The notes: generated by a model from the letters alone, not told the origin. DNA of 24,632 bases from Apostichopus californicus (GCA_020650975.1 JAIPMN010000053.1:1-24632), one strand, 5' to 3'; shown: positions 10,989 to 20,150, numbered from the stretch's first letter. Translations and numbers: made by a program.

Positions 10989-11140
10989 CTGTTCAAGAGG
11001 AGAGGCAGAGGAAGGACAAGCCTACCGGAGACAGTCAAGTAGAGAGTACCAGTGGAGCAAACAACGACATGCCCGTGGAGAAGATTCTAGAAGCTGAACT
11101 GGCTGTGGAACCAAATACAGACACATATGTTGACACACCT
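10989..11140 (+). CDS. RXR: RXR coding exon 4, DBD C-terminal extension and hinge
   Basis: Acceptor GGTAAAG ends at 10988 and donor CCT/GTGAGT begins at 11141; phase 1 in, phase 0 out. It encodes [20 protein letters not shown] then [20 protein letters not shown], then a short acidic stretch ending Tyr-Val-Asp-Thr-Pro. This is the C-terminal extension and hinge. [14 protein letters not shown] corresponds to helix 1 at the start of the ligand-binding domain. The Thr-Ser-Gly-Ala-Asn-Asn form is seen in invertebrate RXRs, where vertebrates have Thr-Ser-Ser-Ala-Asn-Glu. Reading through the donor gives a stop within three codons, which supports the splice call. Confidence 0.96.
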
Positions 11141-11985
11141 GTGAGTTAACATACATCTAGCATGGTTTGCTATTACTTACTGCCTTGGTATGTGTAACTG
11201 ATGGCATCCAGCCTGTCAGCTAACATCTAGTTTAGTTTGCTGCCTTAATAAGTTAATGCACTAGTGTGTAGAATATGTGACTAGCAGAGTTTGGTAGAAC
11301 TCACTGCTTTACATGAGTTAATTAACAAATTCTGAGTTATCCATGTATTAGATGGATATGTTCATATCAGGGTGGCATTTGAGGGTACTAGATGGATATG
11401 TTCATGTCAGGGTGCATTGAGGGTTTTAGATGGATATGTTCATATCAGGGTGGCATTTGAGGGTACTAGATGGATATGTTCATGTCAGGGTGGCATTGAG
11501 GGTTTCAGATGGATATGTTCATATCAGGGTGGCATTGAGGGTACTAGATGGATATGTTCATATCAGGGTGGCATTTGAGGGTACTAGATGGATATGTTCA
11601 TGTCAGGGTGGCATTGAGGGTACTAGATGGATATGTTCATATCAGGGTGGCATTGAGGGTACTAGATGGATATGTCCATGTCAGGGTGGCATTGAGGGTT
11701 TTAGATGGATATGTCCATGTCAGGGTGGCATTGAGGGTACTAGATGGATATGTCCATGTCAGGGTGGCATTGAGGGTACTAGATGGATATGTTCATGTCA
11801 GGGTGGCATTTGAGGGTACTAGATGGATATGTCCATGTCAGGGTGGCATTTGAGGGTGCTAGATATGTATCCAATAGAAGGGTGGCATGTGAGGGTACTA
11901 TATGGTGATTTCTCAGTAGCATTAGCCAATTTGTTTGTTATTTCTCCATTTTTCACTATTTGATATTTTTGTTGTTTTGATCCAG
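11141..11985 (+). other. RXR intron 4
   Basis: A phase-0 intron, over half of it a 39-40 bp tandem array, with AT-rich unique sequence on either side. The 3' end is strongly T-rich and ends TTTTGATCCAG at 11985. The motif TGATCCAG recurs at once at 11988-11995 inside the exon, a tiny duplication across the splice site; using the second AG would shift frame by 10 nt. Confidence 0.8.
11347..11900. repeat. Minisatellite D, about 14 copies of a 39-40 bp unit
   Basis: The unit is made of ACTAGATGGATATGTTCATG plus TCAGGGTGGCATTGAGGGT, with an optional extra T giving 40 bp. Variants are TTCATA/TTCATG/TCCATG and TACTAG/TTTTAG/TTTCAG. A 39-bp period without stops gives spurious open frames (such as 11430-11813) in more than one register. 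It lies wholly in RXR intron 4. Confidence 0.95.
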
Positions 11986-12112
11986 CATGATCCAGTGACA
12001 AACATTTGCCAGGCAGCAGACAAGCAGTTATTTACGTTGGTAGAATGGGCCAAGAGGATCCCACACTTTACAGAGCTACCACTGGATGACCAGGTCACAT
12101 TACTCAGAGCTG
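11986..12112 (+). CDS. RXR: RXR coding exon 5, ligand-binding domain helices 3-5
   Basis: Acceptor GATCCAG ends at 11985 and donor GCTG/GTGTGT begins at 12113; phase 0 in, phase 1 out. It encodes His-Asp-Pro-Val-Thr followed by [20 protein letters not shown] and [18 protein letters not shown]. These are helix 3, the signature loop and helix 4, including the Gln of Ile-Cys-Gln-Ala that lines the pocket in vertebrate RXR-alpha. Vertebrate RXRs have Gln-Val-Ile-Leu-Leu where this protein has Gln-Val-Thr-Leu-Leu. The donor GTGTGT is a modest match. Confidence 0.97.
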
Positions 12113-12252
12113 GTGTGTATTAGCACTAACCATAAATATGCCACATAATGGTCACTACAAATTAAACTTCAATAAAACATATCTATGTAGCAATGTTGGC
12201 AAATAATGCAAAGGCAAGTCAGAAACTTGTCTGAGAGGTCAGCCTGTCAGTT

Positions 12253-12936
12253 ATAGCTGGTTGCCTACTGTAACCATATTCCAATACCTGGTTGCCTACT
12301 GTACTCCGTATTCCAATAGCTAGTTGCCTACTGTAACCATATTCCAATACCTGGTTGCCTACTGTAACCATATTCCCATAGATGGTTGCCTACTGTAACC
12401 ATATTCCAATAGTTGGTTGCCTACTGTAACCATATTCCCATAGCTGGTTGCCTACTGTAACCATATTCCAATAGTTGGTTGCCTACTGTAACCATATTCC
12501 CATAGCTGGTCGCCTACTGTAACCATATTCCAATAGCTGGTTGCCTACTGTAACCATATTCCCATAGCTGGTTGCCTACTGTAACCATATTCCAATAGTT
12601 GGTTGCCTACTGTAACCATATTCCCATAGCTGGTTGCCTACTGTAACCATATTCCAATAGTTGGTTGCCTACTGTAACCATATTCCAATAGCTGGTTGCC
12701 TACTGTAACCATATTCCAATAGCTGGTTGCCTACTGTAACCATATTCCAATAGCTGGTTGCCTACTGTAACCATATTCCAATAGCTGGTTCCCTACTGTA
12801 ACCATATTCCAATAGCTGGTTGCCTACTGTAACCATATTCCAATAGCTGGTTGCCCTACTGTAACCATATTCCAATAGCTGGTTGCCTACTGTAACCATA
12901 TTCCAATAGCTGGTTGCCTACTGTAACCATATTTCA
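12253..12936. repeat. Minisatellite E, about 22 copies of a 31-bp unit
   Basis: The unit is AGCTGGTTGCCTACTGTAAC plus CATATTCCAAT (31 bp). Copies alternate between CCAATAG and CCCATAG in the left half and become uniform in the right half. The AGCTGGT start and the (T)AACCATA block resemble the exon 5 donor region 140 bp upstream (GAGCTGGTGTG with CTAACCATA further on), so the array may derive from it, though the match is partial. Confidence 0.95.
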
Positions 12937-13571
12937 ATCCTCAGCAGGTTATCATTCATATCAGAAAACCCCTAGTGCAATGGATTTAGCTGATATAATG
13001 AATTAGCTGTTGGTTAGCCTAGTAAGTACATGACACTAATGAGCCCAGCCCCAATTGTATATGTAAAGTATTTCTAGGCTATATACCTCTGCTGCAGTAT
13101 GTCTACAATATCAGTGTTCACGTTTGTTTTTCAGTTCAAGTCTCAACATTTGCATCATGAGTTGTAAGAACAAATTAAATAATTAAATTAGTCAGCAAAT
13201 TGAATGCATCTTATGAAGGCAGATGTTGAACTCCAAAACATATGTCACTGGTACATAAAAGTAACATGAAATATCATTATTACATGAATTCATGTCTGTT
13301 AATGTTGTGTGACCTGTCATAGGTGGTAAATGCCCTTTCAAAAGTCAATAGAGGCACAATGTTGCTGGTATTCTAGTTGCCACTATCAGATAACATCTGC
13401 TCCTGACATTTTCAGATACTCACTGTTTAACTACGTGGGAATTTTCTCTTGCTGCTCCACTGTGATGGAGGGTGTCCCACTGTCTGTGGAGGGGGGGGGG
13501 GGAGGGGTGCATGACTGTTACCATGTAAAACATCTTCTCTTACTAGGCTTCTATCTACTATTGCATTTGCT

Positions 13572-14319
13572 CATCTACCTCCCACATCAGTATATTTCCA
13601 GGCTGGAATGAGCTCCTGCTACCCGGTCTACAAGTTACCAACTTCCCCCACATCATTGTATTTCCAGGCTGGAATGAGCTCCTGCTACCTGGTCTACAAG
13701 TTACCAACTTCCCCCACATCATTGTATTTCCAGGCTGGAATGAGTCTACAAATTAGTAACTTTTCCCCACATCATTGTATTTCCAGGCTGGAATGAGTCT
13801 ACAAATTAGTAACTTTTTCCCACATCATTGTGTTTCCAGGCTGGAATGAGTCTACAAATTAGTAACTTTTTCCCACATCATTGTATTCACCGGCTGGAAT
13901 GAGCTCCTGCTACCCGGTCTACAAATCACTCACTTTCTCCCACATCATTGTATTTCCAGGCTGGAATGAGTCTACAAATTAGTAACTTTTTCCCACATCA
14001 TTGTATTTACAGGCTGGAATGAGCTCCTGCTACCTGGTCTACAAATTAGTAACTTTTTCCCACATCATTGTATTTCCAGGCTGGAATAAGTCTACAAATT
14101 AGTAACTTTTTCCCACATCATTGTATTTCCAGGCGGGAATGAGCTCCTGCTACCCGGTCTACAAATCACTCACTTTCTCCCACATCATTGTATTTCCAGG
14201 CTGGAATGAGTCTACAAATTAGTAACTTTTTCCCACATCATTGTATTTCCAGGCTGGAATGAGCTCCTGCTACCTGGTCTACAAATTAGTAACTTTTTCC
14301 CACATCATTGTATTTCCAG
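13572..14319 (+). repeat. Tandem array of 12 copied 3' splice sites upstream of RXR exon 6
   Basis: Each unit ends in a pyrimidine tract and TGTATTTCCAG followed by GCTGGAATGAG, that is, the intron 5 acceptor plus the first bases of exon 6 (which reads GCTGGAATGAACTCCTG). Exon-like starts are at 13602, 13668, 13734, 13787, 13840, 13893, 13960, 14013, 14080, 14133, 14200 and 14253; the authentic one is 14320. Spacings are 66, 66, 53, 53, 53, then alternating 67 and 53, so the right part is a 120-bp dimer repeated four times. The 53-bp form lacks 14 bp (CTCCTGCTACCTGG) of the 67-bp form. Only the copy before 13893 has lost its AG (CACCG). Every decoy, read in the RXR frame, meets a stop: those starting GAGTCTAC after six residues, the others by the next copy or, for the first two, at copy 3. 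Confidence 0.95.
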
Positions 14320-14544
14320 GCTGGAATGAACTCCTGATTGCTGCATTTTCACACCGTTCCATAGCTGTCAATGATGGTATCCTATTGGCCACAGGGTTAC
14401 ATGTCCACAGGAACAGTGCTCACAGTGCAGGTGTTGGTACCATATTCGACCGGGTTCTGACAGAGCTGGTTGCCAAAATGCGTGAAATGAAAATGGACAA
14501 ATCTGAGCTGGGCTGCCTCAGAGCTATAGTGCTTTTTAATCCAG
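14320..14544 (+). CDS. RXR: RXR coding exon 6, core of the ligand-binding domain
   Basis: Acceptor TATTTCCAG ends at 14319 and donor CCAG/GTAAGA begins at 14545; 225 nt, phase 1 in and out. It encodes [60 protein letters not shown] and [14 protein letters not shown]. This covers helices 5-9 and the beta-turn, with Trp-Asn, Phe and the Arg of Phe-Ser-His-Arg-Ser that binds the ligand carboxylate in vertebrate RXR-alpha. This acceptor is preferred over the identical upstream decoys because only this frame continues the RXR fold. Confidence 0.98.
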
Positions 14545-15559
14545 GTAAGATGGTACAGGTAGCAGCCTGCTTTAAAATACCAACTGACTACCGTAGATTT
14601 GCTTTTATGATAAAACATTTATTCTTCCAAATGCTTGTGACCCAAGAATACAACATGAGGGTCACACTCATGAAAACTCATGAAATATGTTAAAGATAAC
14701 CATATTTTTGTAACCAATGGTGAGAGTTGCTTAATGGCAAAGGAATCGGCTGTAGAATTTTTTACGGTCTTTAAGTAATGTTTGTGAATTACACATCAAT
14801 TGGTAACTTTAGGTCAAGCAGTATCCAGGTCATATTGCTATTTGACAAAACAATGTTAATTTATATAAGTCCAGTTATCCAGTGTTGTATTGTGTGCAAG
14901 ATCAGGGCAAATGATTCAGGACTTTCTCTGGTTTTCCCACGAACAAGGTCATCCTCTTTTTGTTGTCCCCCCCCCCCCAAATATAGCAAAAAAAACAAGA
15001 ATGACCACTATATAGACTGTAGGAGAGTTGTGTAAGTTTGATGAATATAACACCAGCCTGTGGAGCCGATGGAATGGTGGGTGATACCAATTAATTAGTT
15101 ATTTCTTGGTATTGTAGTTGCAATGTAATCTGAATTTGATGTCAACCATCAGTCGCCCACCATAGCTGATTTTGCTCATTCAAACAGAAATTTACAATAT
15201 TATAGAGATTTGACACTTAATAGAAAGTGGGATCCATTTCAACTGTTGCTATTTGGAATTTGTTCAGGAAGTTATCGTTGTCCACCGTGTTATGATTGAA
15301 TAATTTGCATACATGGCAGAATAATAATAATAATAATAATGCTTCACATCTCATGCATATCCATCCTGAAGGGTTCGCAAGGTGCAGAATATATACAAGA
15401 ATTGTGTACATCTTTGTTTTAAGTGTATTAATTTGTATTCCATGCGATACCTGGCAAATTACTCTCAGCAGCGCTTTGACTCTGCTTACAGAAACCTGAC
15501 ATTTTATGCGAAGAATTGAATCAAATATCACCTTGAAAATTGGGATTTTCCCCACTACC

Positions 15560-15619
15560 CACCTCTACACTAAAGCTGATAGAGAGATAAATAACGGTAT
15601 CAGTTGAACTGTAGAGGTG
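15560..15619. repeat. 60-nt inverted repeat (potential hairpin) in RXR intron 6
   Basis: CACCTCTACA at 15560-15569 is the exact inverted complement of TGTAGAGGTG at 15610-15619. Inside, CTGATA at 15576-15581 pairs exactly with TATCAG at 15598-15603, leaving a symmetric 6x6 internal loop and a 16-nt apical loop. It could be the remnant of a small MITE or simply a foldable sequence; no target duplication was identified. Confidence 0.6.
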
Positions 15620-16259
15620 AATAGCTCTGACCTTGGTAGATTGTTGTTAGCAGTCTTCAGGCTCCAAGATGAAAATTCCATTGTACTCTCATACAATACT
15701 TCCAAACACACACATGTATATATCTATGTATTGTGCTGGCACTAGTGTACAACATTAGTCTTTGGTATCTAGATGGCAGTGAAATGGAAAAATGGTAGTG
15801 GTTATTTCTTCAAGCCAATATTTCTCTTAACTGATCAGAAAATGCATTTAGGTTGTGCACTGTCATGTTTTAGTTTAGTGTGTGATAGTTATAGAATATT
15901 CTGGATCATATTTGGATACTTAATGTCCAAAATGATGTTCTTTTCCAGGTTTTAATTCTATCCGCTGTGTTTTATTGTTCAACTCTATGAGTTCAACTCA
16001 TTGTAAATTGGCAACCAAGAGCTTAAAACCTTGGTCAGTAATTTTACAAACCTATCATGTATTGTTTTGCACCAAATGATGGTTAATGAGCAAGTACTTA
16101 AGCTGTTAATTTGGCAGCCTGAAATTCCTGAAATTAGCATATATCACACCAAATTGAAAAATTGTAAGTTTTGTTTGCTTGCTGGAGGCAGCATGAGGCT
16201 GATGGTGATGTGACACTTGCTTGAAAACACTGTGATTCCAAACTCAAAAAGTTGATGGT

Positions 16260-16560
16260 GGATTAACTTCATACTTGTTATGTGGATCCGTCTTATTGAG
16301 TATAAGATACTTATTCTTGTCTGTGAAGTTCAATGGTCATTTGGGGTCAACAGAGATCAAAGTCTGAAAATCATGTAAACACAATAACTCAAAAAGTAAA
16401 TCCTTCTTTAACATACTTAGCATGTAGATCTAGCTTGGTGAATGCAAGAACCTGCTGAAATTGATAGAGGTCAAATGTCACATGAGGTCAACAGGTGTCA
16501 AAGTCTGAAAAGCTCATAAACATGATAACTCTGAAATTAATGCTACCAGTAATCTGGATT
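16260..16560. repeat. Diverged tandem duplication with nuclear-receptor-like half-sites
   Basis: Two copies about 141 bp apart share the order GGTCAACAG, then TCAAAGTCTGAAAA, then a block like TAAACACAATAACTC. Within them are AGGTCA-A-ATGTCA (16468-16480, a DR1 with one mismatch in the second half), AGGTCA at 16485-16490, and GGGTCA-acag-AGATCA (16344-16359, DR4-like). A further GGGTCAACAG lies at 16751. The layout suggests a dispersed repeat family as much as a designed response element. Confidence 0.6.
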
Positions 16561-17147
16561 TCCAATGCTATGATTTTCTTAAGGTGAACATAGTTTGGTC
16601 AAATTCAGTTAAGTTTAGTGAAGGTGCTCTATAGGTCTTCAACAAAACATACAGTCATCCAGGAAATGAAATCTGCTTTAAAGAGTTGTTAGTCTTGCTT
16701 TAAACATACTCAAACTGGCCTTTATCAGTTTTCACCCTCTGAGCTTCAAGGGGTCAACAGCTTGTATAAAATGGTCTCAAAATTGGCCATTTTCTCTGTG
16801 ATTTATACCAAATGATTTTTGCTTTATTAAATATTCACAGTGTATAAACATGTCATGTAACTCTCATTCAATAATAACTATTATCTATAATCTTTTCTGG
16901 TTCTCACTTAATTCTTGGACAAATTTAACTTACTTGCTCTGTATGGGTCAGATAATTATTTGGAATTTTGTGCAAATTGTATGCCAAGGAATCACAAAGC
17001 CCATTAGTCATTAGTTGAATGCAACTTCACATAAAGCAGTGAACGCCATTTGTTATGGAATTGAAAAATGATCTAATCCAAAAAGATGCTTAAGAAATAA
17101 ATCGATGACAGACAGTGATGTCATTTTATCAGAGAGAAATGTTTCAC

Positions 17148-17450
17148 ATCCCAGAACATATCACCACCTGCACCCAGAACATATCACCACCTGCACCCAG
17201 AACATATCACCACCTGCACCCAGAACATATCACCACCTGCACCCAGAACATATCACCACCTGCACCCAGAATATATCACCACCTGCACCCAGAATATATC
17301 ACCACCTGCACCCAGAACATTATCACCACCTGCACCCAGAACATATCACCACCTGCACCCAGAACATATCACCACCTGCACCCAGAACATATCACCACCT
17401 GCACCCAGAACATATCACCACCTGCACCCAGAGCATATCACCACCTGCAC
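17148..17450. repeat. Minisatellite G, about 13 copies of a 23-bp unit
   Basis: The unit is CAGAACATATCACCACCTGC plus ACC (23 bp), with rare variants (AATATA, an extra T in ACATTATC, GAGCAT). Open frames across it (17105-17485 and 17115-17474) are repeat artefacts. It ends about 170 bp before the acceptor of the last RXR exon. Confidence 0.95.
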
Positions 17451-17618
17451 AGTGTCAGCAGCCTAGTATTGTAGATATGCACTGAATAAGTGAGCTCATG
17501 TACCATTCTTCTCATTGGTCAATCTTTGTTAGCCATAGTTTTGGCAGACAAGTACATTGTTGTTATACTATTCATGCCTACGTTGCTATGATAGCCTATT
17601 GGTCTCATCTCTTCTCAG

Positions 17619-17869
17619 ATGCAAAGAACTTGACATCCGTTCAAAAAGTTGAAGAGCTACGAGAAAAAGTGTATGCCTCTTTGGAAGAATATTGCCGCAC
17701 ACAGTACCCGGAGGAACCAGGAAGGTTTGCCAAGCTGCTCTTGAGGTTACCAGCCCTTCGTTCCATCGGTCTCAAGTGCCTGGAACACCTCTTCTTTTTC
17801 AAGTTAATTGGAGACACACCCATTGATACCTTCCTCATGGAGATGTTAGAAGCGCCCAGTAATAGCTGA
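17619..17869 (+). CDS. RXR: RXR terminal coding exon, LBD helices 10-12 and AF-2
   Basis: Acceptor CTCTTCTCAG ends at 17618; the exon begins in phase 1 (G/AT makes Asp) and ends at TGA 17867-17869. It encodes [60 protein letters not shown] and [20 protein letters not shown], then Ser-Asn-Ser. The helix 10/11 dimerisation surface, the pocket Cys and His of Leu-Lys-Cys-Leu-Glu-His, and the AF-2 coactivator helix Phe-Leu-Met-Glu-Met-Leu-Glu are intact. The C-terminus is the usual length for RXR. An in-frame ATG further upstream (17498) lies in the intron and is not a start. Confidence 0.98.
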
Positions 17870-20150
17870 ATCACCAGATACACAACCAGATTCCTGAAAT
17901 CATGCTCACCTCTCAGGAGAAGGCAGAGGATAATTGATAAATTGGATAAAAACAAAAGATATTTTTGTGTTGTCAGTTGTCATTTCGTGCTGTAATCACG
18001 TGCGACCAAGTCGTAAACAGGGCGGGACAAAGGGCATGTGGTCGGCCATCGCTGCCCTGGAACCTTCTTGTCGTCACAAAGGGGACATTAATTTTGAAGT
18101 GTAAATAATTTAAAAGCCTCTGGACTAGGACATAATGTATAATCATTTATTTGTTATTTCTAACATGTTTATTACCTCCAAGCTGTGGTATGATGCTGCA
18201 AGTGTTGAGCGGATCATACAAGAAAATAACAGGAGATGTTTGGGGAGATTAAGACCTGGATTAAAACTAGGGATTAAACATGTGTTAATAATAATAATAA
18301 TATATCAATTAGCATAGCCACAGGACATTGATCAGGCTGGTTCAGATAATAGTAAGGTTTGATGTCACCACATGAGGTATGAACTCACTCCCAGCACCAC
18401 CACCATTCACACTGATGAAAGTTAGCATGCAGGACAGTTAATCTATTGCAGAGAGCAGCAAAATTCTGTTTTTTTTTCTTTTTCATTCTGTGCAATCTTG
18501 ACTGTGTTGGATAAATTCTCATGTAATTCATATTTTAACTGCCTCATTATAATGTTCTCGTGGTCTGGTCTTTAGTTTCTGGCATTGTAATTTACAAAAT
18601 TCTAGACGGCTACAAGAATTTTGGCTGGTGTAGAGATTATGTTAACTTTCTACAGAATAAGCATCTATTCATTAACCCATGGGTTTGTATATGTGAGTTA
18701 AAATGAACAAAAAACAATACATTTTATATACAAATATCTTTCTTTGTTGTAACCTGTAAACACATTTAATAACCATTCTCTTTTGTTTTCTAGGGTCTCA
18801 GTTTATCACTTCATAGAGATTTACATTTATATTAAATAATCCATGAAAATAATGATGAATATGAATCATTACAGGTGATTACACGGTTGATTATTGTGAT
18901 TACATATCAAACCATATAGACTGAGTGAAATTCTAAAATCATGTCATAAAAACATATACTGGAAAAGTATTTAGGATTTGTTTACAATTTTTATATTACG
19001 AATACACGTCGCTATTGTGCAGATAGCTACTGTAGTTATTTCATAGTTCGCATGCCAAAGTGTATGCTTTTATGGGCATGTTTATTAATATCTTCATCCA
19101 ACCACTTTAGTAAGTCTACGATGATAACAGTAAATAATGGAAGCATTAAATTAATGATATTCATGAGAGCTCTGGACTTGCTCATGCATAATAATATGGG
19201 GAGGAGCCTAAGTTTGACCTTTTCACATTTGTGGTCATTGTATATGTAGATGAACAAGAGGGGGCAGGATTTAAAAGCAGCTGATATGGACCAGGTGGAG
19301 ATGGAATGTGCATGAAGCAATGAAGCTATCTTAAAATTAATCTTTTTCTATTGTGGATGATGGCCTTGCATGCCAAGATTGAATTCTCTATTATGGTCAA
19401 TGAAGAAACCCTTTTTCACTGAAATTTTACAGTTTGGAAGAGGAATTTGAAAGCAATGAGATGAGGGTGGGTGGAGGAATTTGAAAGCAAGGAGATGGAG
19501 GGTGGGTTGTCATATTTTTATTCCTGTTAGTGATACCATGCTGGCATCACAGCAGTGTCTGGATCAACAGAAGTACAAACATTGTTTGTGGTTTTAACAG
19601 CAAGAATCTCTACTGGTAATAATAATATTTGTCCAGGATTGTTCAATTACAGTAGGAATGTCACTTGCTATTTGAACACCTCCTTTCAAATCACATTCTA
19701 AGTAAAAGAGATGACATAAATACTCGTTATCTAAACTTTTGACAGGTCAACGATACCTCCGAGGCATAACTAGTAAATATCTCCATTATGCCATTCAATC
19801 TAAACTTGATATTATTTTTAATGATTTGATGTAGATAAAATTTTATTTCAAACTTTCTGCACTTTTGTCATCAAGTGAGTTTTGTGATTATTTGGAGGGG
19901 TGGGGTAGGGGGATCACTTCTGTTTTATAACCACTCAGTTAGTAACAATCATAACACATACACACGGAGAGAATATTAAACCGTTTTGATATAGAGGACA
20001 GAGATCCAAAAGTGTTTTCTTCTTAAGGGATCCTCTTGTTCAGTTTGGTGTATTACTTCCATGTCTGGAGTTCTGTGTACCTATGCTGTATATACAATAA
20101 ACATGCTGTAACATTCTAAGCTCGTAGTGGAAAACATTGGGATAAATAAA
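17870..20150 (+). other. Probable RXR 3' UTR
   Basis: Between the RXR stop and the first AATAAA (20096-20101) lies about 2.2 kb of AT-rich sequence without recognisable coding potential. ATTAAA variants occur earlier, for example 18260-18265 and 18273-18278, so a shorter UTR is possible. An ATA microsatellite lies near 18286-18301. A two-copy direct repeat (GAGGAATTTGAAAGCAA) lies near 19440-19490. Small frames at 18135-18317 and 19036-19320 match no family I recognise. Confidence 0.4.
20096..20101 (+). promoter_or_regulatory. Candidate polyadenylation signal for RXR
   Basis: This is the first canonical AATAAA on the + strand after the RXR stop codon. A second one follows at 20145-20150, with T-rich sequence (GATGTTTTTATTG) soon after, as expected downstream of a cleavage site. 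Assignment rests on position only. Confidence 0.4.

Larger units (their letters stand above)
12113..14319 (+). other. RXR intron 5, with two large tandem arrays
   Basis: A phase-1 intron of 2.2 kb. A 31-bp array occupies 12253-12936 and an array of copied splice acceptors occupies 13572-14319. Between them (12937-13571) is unique AT-rich sequence with a poly-G run near 13490-13501 and no recognisable gene. Confidence 0.9.
14545..17618 (+). other. RXR intron 6
   Basis: A phase-1 intron of 3.1 kb. Noted features are a C-run at 14968-14977, an AAT microsatellite near 15322-15341, a hairpin at 15560-15619, a diverged duplication rich in AGGTCA-like half-sites at about 16260-16560, and a 23-bp array at 17148-17450. 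Short open frames (14778-15035, 15773-15955, 16031-16213) resemble nothing known. The acceptor is CATCTCTTCTCAG at 17618. Confidence 0.8.
7517..17869 (+). other. RXR: RXR gene locus, seven coding exons, 5' end incomplete
   Basis: The exons are 7517-7642, 8799-9083, 10243-10422, 10989-11140, 11986-12112, 14320-14544 and 17619-17869. All introns are GT-AG and all junction phases agree, giving 447 residues plus stop. The product is the retinoid X receptor: A/B region, two-zinc-finger DNA-binding domain, hinge, ligand-binding domain and AF-2 helix. Junctions fall after the first finger (Ala-Ser-Gly/Lys-His-Tyr), after the DBD (Arg-Arg-Glu/Ala-Val-Gln), before Asp-Pro-Val-Thr-Asn, at Ala-Gly/Trp-Asn-Glu and at Asn-Pro/Asp, typical RXR positions. 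In the nucleus RXR acts as a homodimer or as the shared partner of other nuclear receptors. The first exon starts in mid-codon, so either an upstream coding exon is unrecognised or translation starts at an ATG within exon 1 (7522). Confidence 0.95.

Noticed and set aside
11372..11853. Open frames with repeated Gly-Thr-Arg-Trp-Ile-Cys
   Set aside because: They translate the 39-40 bp array inside RXR intron 4.
14241..14693. 150-codon frame starting upstream of RXR exon 6 and running past its donor
   Set aside because: Its start lies in the acceptor array and its end in intron 6. Only 14320-14544 is RXR coding sequence, bounded by good splice sites.
15305..15420. Possible SINE ending in the AAT microsatellite
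   Set aside because: A sequence loosely like a tRNA B box (GGGTTCGCAAGG) has two or more mismatches, and no A box or target duplication was found.
17105..17485. His/Pro/Thr-rich open frames
   Set aside because: They translate the 23-bp array inside RXR intron 6.
18135..18317. 60-codon frame ending in an ATA microsatellite, considered as a retrotransposon tail
   Set aside because: No reverse-transcriptase motif or recognisable 3' end was seen; it could equally be UTR sequence.
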